Shown here piece by piece: positions 1-6,898 of a stretch of 16,981 nt of DNA. Under the pieces are notes generated by a model. It did not search any database. It was not told the DNA's origin and saw only the letters and a program-made list of their open reading frames with translations. Origin of the DNA: Bifidobacteriaceae bacterium (GTDB lineage Bacteria > Actinomycetota > Actinomycetes > Actinomycetales > WQXJ01); the NCBI GenBank assembly GCA_031261885.1, contig JAISIU010000275.1:1-16981 (forward strand), given 5' to 3'. A program made the translations under genes and the position numbers. The stretch's first letter is position 1, and the number at the start of each line of letters is the position of its first letter.

Positions 1-3000
1 AACGACCAGCTGTCGCTCAGGAAGACGATCAGCGCGAACTATGGTGAGCATGCCTGGCAGACGGTCGCCGACCAGTTGGCGTGGAAGTCCTCCGATGACA
101 CGGTCGCCTCGATCAACGACCGCCGCGGCAACCTCTACGAGGACATCGAGAACTTCGACCAGGCCAGCTACGGGCCCAAGAACGAGTTCGTCCTCTCCGG
201 CCTCAAGACTGGGGAGACGACCATCACGGCGACCCACGCCCGGACCGGGATGGCCACGAGCGTGGACCTGACAGTCAAAACGCTCAAGGACGAACTGTTC
301 TTGTTCCAGGCCTACCCCCGCCTAGAGACGACGTTGACGTATCTGGATGGGAAGGGCACGGCCCATCAGGCCACCTCCGACCCCAACGGCCGGATCGCGA
401 TCTACTCCGAGGACGGGCTTTCGGGGGATGTGAATCTCCAGTCGATGGACGGGGATCAGGAGTACCGGGCCACCGTCTCAACCGACCAGTTGACCAGTGG
501 TGAGACCGACTCCACCCAGTTGCTCACTTACCCGGTCAACTCGATCCAGTTGCAGGAGGTGGCCAACGCCACGCTGCACTTCCAGACCCCCGACGGCAAA
601 CCGTATACGGGGCAGGTGAACCTCAACGGTGGGGTGTATATGGGTGACCAGTACATCACCGCCTCCCAGCTGGTTCCCCAAGGCCAGGACAACTTGTTGA
701 CCCCCGACAAGTTCGGCGCGATCAAGCTGACGTGGGACATCACCCGGTGGGGCAACAAGGTCCCTGACGCCTCGAACTTCACCTACCGGTTCGAAGCCAG
801 GTTCCCCGGCGGCCAATACTTGCCGATGATCGTGGAAACCTCCACCACCGCCAAAGCCGACTGGCGCGTCGCGGCTGCCGACCACGTCACCACGATGATC
901 TCCGCGGAGGGTGTGACGCCGAACACCCCGTTCCTCCAGGATACGGTCGCCTCTCGCCTGGCGGATGGGTCGGACGCGTTGCCGGCCAAGTCCGGGGGCC
1001 TGGGGCCCACACTGGACAATCCGACCCTTTACGTGGACACGAATATCCTGTGGCCCGGCACCCCGCTCGATGCGGCTAAGGGACTGTCGGCTCAGATGGT
1101 GGACACGAAGGACGGGACCGTTCCCGGTGGCCAGTCCTACAAGGACATCACCTACCCGTTCAGCTCGATGCCGGTGACCCACCACGAGATCAAACTCGAC
1201 GAATCCACCCTGTGGATGGGCGTGTGGGAGAAACGACCGGTCGAGTACGACTTCACGAACAACGGGACCGTCGTCAAGACCGAGCAGCCCCCCTTCACGA
1301 TCATCAACGGGCTCGGTGAGCCGGTCGACCAGGAAGCGGCGGCCAACAATGTTGGTGATGGGACCGGTGCGAACAATCCGGCCGGCCAAGCGCCGGGCAA
1401 CCTTTCTGGCGGGATCGGCAACAGTTTCCTCGCCAGTGCGCTGAGACTGTTGAGCTCGGTGAAGGTCTCCACCCCGATGTTCAAGATGTATATCGCCCCG
1501 ACCGACGACCCGGCCGTGTTCCAATATGTGGTCCAAGCCAACGTCGGTGGTATCCCGGGCAATGGTTCGAGCAACCCGAAGGGCGAGGTTTCTATCGCCG
1601 GGCCGGTCCAGTCGACACCCACGTCGGAGGGCTATTCGATCGAACCGTACGGGGCTGATCCGGTCGAGTGGTACAACCTGTCGCATCAGGACTATGTCCA
1701 AAACCAGAAGGACGCGTTCAACTCGGCCCGCGCCCAGGGCAAGACGTCCTCGACGGCGAAGGGCCCCATGGTCCAGATCGGCGGCTACCTGCAGGGCAAG
1801 ATCTTCTACAACCACAACACCGGCAAGTGGGACAGCCGCATCATGGCCGGCTATGAGACCATCGGCGGCGGTTTCGAATACTCGAAGTCGTTCAACATGA
1901 TGGCCGGGCCGGTGCCCGTCACGTTCTCGATCGGGTTCGGCGCCTCCTTGCAGGAGGACGTCACGTGGCAGACCATCGAAAAGCCGGTGGACCAGTCCAC
2001 CACGTCGTTCTCGACCAGCTGGAACGACCCGACCGCCGCGTATGTGCGCGACGATCTGATCCATTTGGGGATCGCCGCCTACGTCGACCTGTTCGGCGGC
2101 ATCGGCATCGATTATTCGATCGTCGCGTTCAAGATCGGCCTGTTCGGCACGATCCAGGTGAACCTCGACCAGTACTTCCTGCACCGCGGTTACACCAAGG
2201 ACACGTTGGAGACGGGCGGCAGTGTGAAACTGACCGGCACGTTCGGCGCCCGGGTAGAGGTCAAGATCCTGTTCGCCAGCTTCAAGGTGGTCCTGTTCCA
2301 GGTCGGTGTTTCTTCCCCGACCTGGGGTTGGGGCCAGTGGCGCAACATCGCCGCCTACTGGAAGAGCGTCTCGGGCAAGGAACTGGAGGACAACGGCACA
2401 CCCGTCCTCCGCAGCGTCCGGGCCGCCAAGGCACTGGCGAAGGTCTCCGCCAAGGACCTGACCGCTGAACAGACCCAAGCCGCCAACGCCTATGCGGCGG
2501 CCTACGGCGCGGTCCCGGGCCAAGAAGAGGTCACGCTGCAATCCCAGGGGCTTGAGTCGCGTGACTATCTGAAGGGCGCGAAGCGTGCCTGGACCTCTGG
2601 GGCCCGCACGGTGAAGGACACGACCCCGGGTCTGAACCAGATCGAGACGAACGCCTACCCCAACGCCGGCCCGCAGCTGCTTTCGGACGGGTCCGGTTTC
2701 CTGTATTTGGATGACCAGTCCTCGCCGAACCTGGCTGACACCCGCGTGGCCTATTCGGCCTCCACGGGCCAGGCTTGGACCCAAGGCACGGTCATCTCCG
2801 ATGAGGGTCAGGGCGATTCGCAATTGTCCGCCGCCGGTGATGCGACGTTGGCGGCCGCCGCCTGGACCCGCCAGAGCGTCGACCCGACCCAGGACGCCAC
2901 GAGCAGTTCGACCGGTTCGGTCGCGAACATGATGGCCTCGGCCGAGGTCGAGGCCGCGGTCAAGACCTCCGACGGCCAGTGGGTCACCACCCAGCTGTCC

Positions 3001-6000
3001 CAGAACTCGGTGGGCGACATCTCCCCGGCCGTCTCGGTGGGCGGCGGCAAGGTGTTGGTGGCTTGGCGGCAGGTCGCGACCTCCGCCCAAGGCACCACGC
3101 TCGACTTCGACTCGCTCGACCGGATCGTCTACCGCGTCTACGACGTGACCACCGGGGTGTGGGGTCCGACCCTGACCGCCTACAACGGGACCAACGGTTC
3201 CGTGCAGGGCCTGACCTCCGCCATCCTGCCCGACGGCAAGACCGGGTCGGTTGTCTACACGGTCCAAACCGGGACGGACGCCGACACCCAGGCCACGTCG
3301 ATCGCCTCCGTGATCGACCTGTCCAAGGCGTTCACGGACGATGACGCGGCCAACGGCGCGACCGGGGTGACCTCGAACGTCCAAGTCACCGCGGGGAACG
3401 TGGCGGACGCCAACCCGCAGGTCACGGTCGTCACCGAGGGCGGTCAGGCGTTGTTCCTGGCCGGGTGGCACACCAGCACCGAAACGACCGACGAGGACGG
3501 CGCCTCCCAGGTCGCCTCCGACATCCGGCTCTACGCCTACGGCGCGGACGGCCAACCGGTCGCCCTGCCCGACTCGTTGGCCCAGGCCGGACTGGCCGAT
3601 TCGGTGATCCCGAACGCTGATTTCAAGTTCGCCCACCAATCCGGGTCCGACTCGCTGGACCAGACCGTCATCGTCTGGGCCGATTCTGGCGACACCGCCG
3701 GGGCGGACGCCCAGACCACCTCGACGGCGGCCACCTCGACCGGCAGCCTCAAGGCCGTCCGGCTGACCAGGGACAATCAGGGCAAGCTCGCGATCGCCTC
3801 CCCGATCACGTTGGCCACGATGCCGAAGGGCGCGGTGCCGGACTCGTTCGACGCCCGCACCGACGGCACCAACACCCAAGCGGTGGTTCTCGCGACGCGT
3901 GACTGGAAGGCGTCCGATGGCGGCACGGGCACACCCGAGACCGTCATCTCCGCCGATGGCGACTCGGTCGAACTGCCGGCCCGCGTCAGCAGCTTGTATG
4001 ACGCCACCGGCCAGTTCGGTGACGGGTTCGATGTGACCAGTGCGGCGCCGGACTTCACGTACCTGCACAAGGGTGCGGCCATGCCGGTCAGTTTCACGAT
4101 CACGAACACCGGCGTCTCGACGCTCGACTCGGTGTCGATCGACTTCCAGGATTCGACCGCGCCGAACTTCTCCGAGCACGGCGCGACCCGGGCGGATTTG
4201 GATTTGGCCCCTGGTCAGTCCACGGTCCTGTCGGCCACGTACAACATTCCGACCACGGGCGTGGAGGACCCCCAGTACCGGATCACGGCCCAGATCGGCG
4301 CCGGCGATAATGCCAGGACTGTTCAGCGGTCCGACACGATGCCGTTGCAGATGCCCGAGGTCGGCGTCGTCCAGGTGGACGCTCTGAAGACCGACGCCGG
4401 TGAACGCGACGTCAGAGTCACGCTCAACAACAACACCGACGTGGCTCTGGCCGGCACCGGCCGCAAGGTCGTCCTCACGTTCGCGGACGCTTCGGGGCAG
4501 GCGACCGATCCGACCACCGGTGAGGTCCAGGCCCCGATCGCGCCGGTCACGATCTCCGACGACGCCGACTTGGAGAAGATCGATGAGGGTGTTTACACGC
4601 TGACCGAGCCGTTCGACCTGGCCACCTATGTCAAGGACAAGTTGGGCGCCACGGAGGTGCCGGACAACGGCATCGACCTGACCGTCACGGCCCAGGTCCA
4701 GGACGCCGACGGCAACAAGCTCGGCGAGGTCAACCCCGAGAACGATTACGGAACCGTCACCTTCCCGAGCTTGATCGCCCAGAATGACGGCGCCACCCAC
4801 ACCGTGGAAACCCAACTGGACAACTCCGCCGGGAATGGTTCGACGGTCAAGCTGGATGTCGACAACCTCTCGTTGCAGCCGTCCCAGAACGGCAACGTCA
4901 TGGTCACGCTCCTGGACGCTGACGGGAACCCAATCGCGACCCGGCCCGCCATCGCCAACAATGCGGACCTGTTGTCGCTGCCGGGCGAGGGCACGGACCA
5001 TCTCACGGTCCACTTTGCCCAGACCGGCGCCCGCGCGGTGGCCACCTACTACGAGGGTGTGATCGCCTCCGGCGCCGAACTGGCCACCCTGACGCTCACC
5101 GGCGTGGCCGGCGTGACGCTCGCGGCGGGCCAGACGGCTTACCAGGGCACGACCACGAACCTGACCTCGACGCTCGTGACGGCTGGGGCGGCCGACCCGG
5201 CCGCCACCGTCCGGATCGCGGTCGGCGACACGGTCTACTCCACCGGTGAGGGCGCGGCCGCGACCACGGTTCCGCTGACGCTCGACCCGGCCAACGGGGC
5301 CACCAAGGTCACCACCATCACTGTCACGGTGACGGCCGCCTCAGGTGAGGTGGCGATCTACCAGGTCGACGTCTCCGACACCACGAAGGCGACCTTTGGT
5401 GGGCTGGCGCTGAAGGCCGGGGAACCGTCATCCGGCGGCGTCCCGGTCACGCTGGCCGACCCGGCCGGAGCCTCTGACATGTGGGACGGGGCCACCACCC
5501 AGGTGACAATCGACCAAAACCAGCCGACCACGATCCAGGGGTTCACCGGCGCGGCGGTTGTCGTGGCCACGTTGACCGAGCCGGGCACCCACACCGTCTC
5601 CGCCCAAATCACCACGAAGGATGGGACGGTCCACCCGGTCGCGGCCATCACCGTCCAAGTCGCCGACACCACTAGTGGCGGCGGGACCGGCGGCGGCACC
5701 GGCGGTGGCGGGACGCCCACCGACCAGCCCACCACCCCCGGCGGTTCGGGCGGAAACGGCACCGGCCAGACCGGGAACAGCAACGGGAACGGGACGGGCC
5801 TGACCTACATCGGTGGGACCCAGGACCTGCCCGAGACCCTCTCGGCGCCCAGGACCCGGCCCGTGGTCGTCAAGACCTCGTCGAACTACATCAAGTTGCA
5901 CCAACCCAGGGGCGCCTCCCAGGTCCAGTACCGGATCCGGGTCAAGGGCACGCAGGCCTGGTCCAAGTGGCAGTTCTCGCCAACCTTCCGGCATCTCAAG

Positions 6001-6312
6001 CCCGGCAAGAAGTACGAGATCCAGCTCCGTCACGTCCTGGCCGGGATCGCCGCCTCCGTCCCCTCCGGCACCACGACGGCCAAGACCCGGGTGACGGTGA
6101 AGTTCAAGTCGGCCCAAGCCGGGGTCAAGGCCAAGGGCCTGCCGAAGGCCAAGGCCGTCAAGGTCGGCGCCAAGCTGCACAAGCCCAAGGCCCCCCATGC
6201 CAAGGGGTACAGCTTCAAGGGCTGGTACACGAACAAGGCCCGCACCCACAAGTACAACTTCCACAAGAAGATCAAGAAGACCATCACCCTGTACGCGGGC
6301 TGGAAGCAGTAA
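1..6312 (+). CDS. Giant secreted multidomain surface protein, copy A (5'-truncated by window edge)
   Basis: The frame is open from base 1 to the TAA at 6310-6312, giving 2,103 residues; the true start lies upstream. Base 1 aligns with codon 1206 of the complete paralog downstream, so roughly 1,200 N-terminal residues are missing. Visible modules (residues of this fragment): BIg2-like domain about 10-95; beta-rich region with a carboxypeptidase-regulatory-like start about 95-585; aromatic/Gly-rich strand core 589-790; predicted seven-bladed propeller 886-1340; three CARDB-like or Ig-like domains 1343-1690; cadherin-like beta-sandwich 1691-1796; an additional Ig-like module 1797-1892 absent from copy B; Gly/Asn/Thr linker 1893-1933; Fn3-like domain 1943-2031; Lys-rich Listeria/Bacteroides repeat (FKGWYTNK, TLYAGW) 2032-2103. 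I see no cysteine, LPXTG motif, hydrophobic tail or catalytic motif. It is probably exported like its neighbours and held at the surface non-covalently (inference). Molecular function is unknown; an adhesin or matrix role is a guess. Confidence 0.93.
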   Translation, partial: NDQLSLRKTISANYGEHAWQTVADQLAWKSSDDTVASINDRRGNLYEDIENFDQASYGPKNEFVLSGLKTGETTITATHARTGMATSVDLTVKTLKDELFLFQAYPRLETTLTYLDGKGTAHQATSDPNGRIAIYSEDGLSGDVNLQSMDGDQEYRATVSTDQLTSGETDSTQLLTYPVNSIQLQEVANATLHFQTPDGKPYTGQVNLNGGVYMGDQYITASQLVPQGQDNLLTPDKFGAIKLTWDITRWGNKVPDASNFTYRFEARFPGGQYLPMIVETSTTAKADWRVAAADHVTTMISAEGVTPNTPFLQDTVASRLADGSDALPAKSGGLGPTLDNPTLYVDTNILWPGTPLDAAKGLSAQMVDTKDGTVPGGQSYKDITYPFSSMPVTHHEIKLDESTLWMGVWEKRPVEYDFTNNGTVVKTEQPPFTIINGLGEPVDQEAAANNVGDGTGANNPAGQAPGNLSGGIGNSFLASALRLLSSVKVSTPMFKMYIAPTDDPAVFQYVVQANVGGIPGNGSSNPKGEVSIAGPVQSTPTSEGYSIEPYGADPVEWYNLSHQDYVQNQKDAFNSARAQGKTSSTAKGPMVQIGGYLQGKIFYNHNTGKWDSRIMAGYETIGGGFEYSKSFNMMAGPVPVTFSIGFGASLQEDVTWQTIEKPVDQSTTSFSTSWNDPTAAYVRDDLIHLGIAAYVDLFGGIGIDYSIVAFKIGLFGTIQVNLDQYFLHRGYTKDTLETGGSVKLTGTFGARVEVKILFASFKVVLFQVGVSSPTWGWGQWRNIAAYWKSVSGKELEDNGTPVLRSVRAAKALAKVSAKDLTAEQTQAANAYAAAYGAVPGQEEVTLQSQGLESRDYLKGAKRAWTSGARTVKDTTPGLNQIETNAYPNAGPQLLSDGSGFLYLDDQSSPNLADTRVAYSASTGQAWTQGTVISDEGQGDSQLSAAGDATLAAAAWTRQSVDPTQDATSSSTGSVANMMASAEVEAAVKTSDGQWVTTQLSQNSVGDISPAVSVGGGKVLVAWRQVATSAQGTTLDFDSLDRIVYRVYDVTTGVWGPTLTAYNGTNGSVQGLTSAILPDGKTGSVVYTVQTGTDADTQATSIASVIDLSKAFTDDDAANGATGVTSNVQVTAGNVADANPQVTVVTEGGQALFLAGWHTSTETTDEDGASQVASDIRLYAYGADGQPVALPDSLAQAGLADSVIPNADFKFAHQSGSDSLDQTVIVWADSGDTAGADAQTTSTAATSTGSLKAVRLTRDNQGKLAIASPITLATMPKGAVPDSFDARTDGTNTQAVVLATRDWKASDGGTGTPETVISADGDSVELPARVSSLYDATGQFGDGFDVTSAAPDFTYLHKGAAMPVSFTITNTGVSTLDSVSIDFQDSTAPNFSEHGATRADLDLAPGQSTVLSATYNIPTTGVEDPQYRITAQIGAGDNARTVQRSDTMPLQMPEVGVVQVDALKTDAGERDVRVTLNNNTDVALAGTGRKVVLTFADASGQATDPTTGEVQAPIAPVTISDDADLEKIDEGVYTLTEPFDLATYVKDKLGATEVPDNGIDLTVTAQVQDADGNKLGEVNPENDYGTVTFPSLIAQNDGATHTVETQLDNSAGNGSTVKLDVDNLSLQPSQNGNVMVTLLDADGNPIATRPAIANNADLLSLPGEGTDHLTVHFAQTGARAVATYYEGVIASGAELATLTLTGVAGVTLAAGQTAYQGTTTNLTSTLVTAGAADPAATVRIAVGDTVYSTGEGAAATTVPLTLDPANGATKVTTITVTVTAASGEVAIYQVDVSDTTKATFGGLALKAGEPSSGGVPVTLADPAGASDMWDGATTQVTIDQNQPTTIQGFTGAAVVVATLTEPGTHTVSAQITTKDGTVHPVAAITVQVADTTSGGGTGGGTGGGGTPTDQPTTPGGSGGNGTGQTGNSNGNGTGLTYIGGTQDLPETLSAPRTRPVVVKTSSNYIKLHQPRGASQVQYRIRVKGTQAWSKWQFSPTFRHLKPGKKYEIQLRHVLAGIAASVPSGTTTAKTRVTVKFKSAQAGVKAKGLPKAKAVKVGAKLHKPKAPHAKGYSFKGWYTNKARTHKYNFHKKIKKTITLYAGWKQ
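1765..2370 (+). other. Conserved aromatic/Gly-rich amphipathic beta-strand core of copy A
   Basis: Fragment residues about 589-790 are a run of alternating hydrophobic/polar strands rich in Gly, Phe, Tyr and Val. Recognisable short motifs are GGYLQGKIFYN, the GPVPVTFSI stretch, LFGGIGIDYSIVAFKIGLFG and SSPTWGWGQW. It matches the same block in copy B residue for residue over most of its length, making it one of the best-conserved interior parts. I recall similar 'GPVPVT ... FDYS ... A.K.GLFG' patterns in giant Clostridia and Actinobacteria surface proteins but know no characterised function. The strand pattern resembles a barrel or large sheet; no membrane role is implied in a Gram-positive. 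Confidence 0.6.
2656..4020 (+). other. Predicted seven-bladed beta-propeller in copy A
   Basis: Fragment residues about 886-1340 contain seven loosely repeated units. Each starts with a pattern like 'xPQLxxxGxxxxxAW/Y' (NAGPQLLSDGSGFLYLDD, ISPAVSVGGGKVLVAWRQ, NPQVTVVTEGGQALFLAGWH, DQTVIVWADSG) and continues to a strand such as RIVYRVYDVTTGVWGPTL. This is the look of sialidase-like or VCBS-like propeller blades. Seven matching units can be marked at the same places in copy B. Loops in units 2, 5 and 6 are Ser/Thr/Asp-rich and differ in length between paralogs. The blade count is by eye. Confidence 0.55.
5389..5675 (+). other. Extra Ig-like module present only in copy A
   Basis: Between the cadherin-like sandwich (ending about YQVDVSDTTK) and the Gly-rich linker, copy A carries about 95 residues that copy B lacks; copy B goes directly from YTVAVSDTTD to its Gly/Ser linker. 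The segment ends with a typical Ig/PKD-like strand pattern (GTHTVSAQITTKDG, then AAITVQVADTT). This accounts for nearly all of the length difference between the paralogs downstream of window base 1. It is a domain gain in A or a loss in B; direction cannot be told from two copies. Confidence 0.7.
5676..5802 (+). repeat. Low-complexity Gly/Thr/Asn linker of copy A
   Basis: Encodes about 42 residues of Gly with Thr, Pro, Asn, Ser and Gln, beginning SGGGTGGGTGGGG and ending GNSNGNGTG. It separates the beta-sandwich modules from the C-terminal Fn3-like and basic repeat domains. It sits where copy B has a quite different, regular Gly-Ser repeat, so the hinge is conserved in place but not in sequence. 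Confidence 0.75.
6097..6312 (+). repeat. Highly conserved 3' patch, copy A (pairs with 16172-16387)
   Basis: The last 216 nt of copy A align without gaps to the last 216 nt of copy B with about 22 mismatches counted by eye (about 90% identity). It encodes the Lys-rich Listeria/Bacteroides-type repeat. Identity of this level contrasts with more diverged interior blocks and is compatible with gene conversion or strong constraint on the C-terminal anchor. Confidence 0.75.
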
Positions 6313-6380
6313 CCACCACTCCGGCTCCGTCGAGCCGGTCCGATCGCCCCACCCCTGAAATCCCGCCAACCCAATAAGAA

Positions 6381-6421
6381 CGATGGCGGCGTTCCCCACG
6401 AACCGGGGAACGCCGCCATCG
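6381..6421 (+). terminator. GC-rich hairpin terminator after copy A
   Basis: A perfect 17-bp inverted repeat: CGATGGCGGCGTTCCCC (6381-6397), 7-nt loop (6398-6404), GGGGAACGCCGCCATCG (6405-6421), 69 nt after the stop codon. There is no T-tract, which is common in high-GC Actinobacteria. The first 11 nt of the stem recur in the hairpin after copy B. Confidence 0.85.
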
Positions 6422-6522
6422 TCCTCCCCGCGGCAGGCATTCCGCGTCTTGCTCTTTGACGCGGGGCGTAAGTACTACTACTCAATTTTCCTCGTAAGCC
6501 ACGCGCAGAGGGCCACGAGCGG

Positions 6523-6566
6523 TTCACCGCTAGCGAACTAATCTGGTAGTTTCATCGCGTAACGCG
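6523..6566 (+). promoter_or_regulatory. Candidate promoter with overlapping palindrome for copy B
   Basis: TTCACC (6523-6528, 4/6 match to TTGACA) is followed after 18 nt by TAGTTT (6547-6552, of the TANNNT type common in Actinobacteria). Just downstream, where transcription would start, lies the palindrome CGCGT-A-ACGCG (6556-6566), a possible operator. The -35-like box is inside the small hairpin 6518-6531. An alternative is TTGACG at 6456-6461, but no good -10 follows it. Weak evidence; it rests on base composition and position. Confidence 0.25.
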
Positions 6567-6686
6567 CGGATCGACCGCCCTTCCCAACCCAGGTTTCGAA
6601 GACGACTCCAGACCGCGCGAGACTTCCTATCCTCTCCTCGCCCCTCGTCAACCAGCCCGGCCCCAGGGCCACCCACAAACCCCTGA

Positions 6687-6724
6687 CATCATCGCCTCCC
6701 CTGATCACACCGAGGACTCTCGTC
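6687..6724 (+). promoter_or_regulatory. Translation leader and Shine-Dalgarno site of copy B
   Basis: GAGGA at 6712-6716 lies 8 nt before the ATG at 6725, which fixes the start. Upstream is a pyrimidine-rich element containing CCTCCCCTGATC (6695-6706), also present ahead of copy C. The element sits 18 nt from this ATG. Confidence 0.7.
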
Positions 6725-6898
6725 ATGAGCACTGTGCTTTTCCGTACCTCAAGCACCTCCCATCCCGTACCCCGAACTCGCCGCCGTCCATGGCCGCCAA
6801 AGCACTCCCACCGGTTCCCGGGCCGGCTGGTCGCGATCGCGGCCACGGCCGCGATGGTCTTGACCGGTGTTGGCCTGAACGCCCAGGCGGCATCCGCC
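6725..6898 (+). other. Long N-terminal signal peptide of copy B
   Basis: 58 residues: a long n-region with a run of arginines (R19-R21), hydrophobic core LVAIAATAAMVLTGVGL and the cleavage box ASA (56-58). The arginines are too far from the core and lack the following pattern for a convincing Tat signal, so Sec export is favoured. The hydrophobic core and cleavage region are nearly the same in copy C although the first 30 residues are unrelated. Confidence 0.85.

Larger units (their letters stand above)
6313..6724 (+). other. 412-nt intergenic region between copies A and B
   Basis: No gene or RNA gene is seen here. It holds the terminator hairpin (6381-6421), a comparatively AT-rich stretch (about 6466-6556) that is the only promoter-like DNA, a small hairpin AGCGG-TTCA-CCGCT at 6518-6531, an 11-bp palindrome at 6556-6566, a pyrimidine-rich leader, and the Shine-Dalgarno site for copy B. 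Short ORFs crossing it on either strand look like shadows. Confidence 0.7.

Noticed and set aside
478..5013. A 1,511-codon open frame on the minus strand opposite copy A
   Set aside because: Its codons are the exact reverse complements of the copy A codons in register, so it stays open simply because TTA, CTA and TCA are rare in this GC-rich gene; it ends at a TCA codon (478-480) of copy A. The equivalent frame opposite copy B is broken into pieces, and the product is a low-complexity Arg/Gly/Val/Asp string.
6030..6527. Minus-strand ORF spanning the end of copy A and the intergenic terminator
   Set aside because: It runs through the hairpin and antisense to the conserved C-terminal repeat; no ribosome site or family resemblance seen.
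6590..6620. AGGTTTCGAAGACG-like stretch resembling a tRNA T-arm
   Set aside because: No acceptor stem, D-arm or anticodon arm can be folded around it.
6783..6840. Arg-Arg-Arg in the copy B n-region as a Tat signal
   Set aside because: The arginines lie about 14 residues before the hydrophobic core and are followed by PWPP rather than the SRRxFLK-like pattern; Sec export is simpler.
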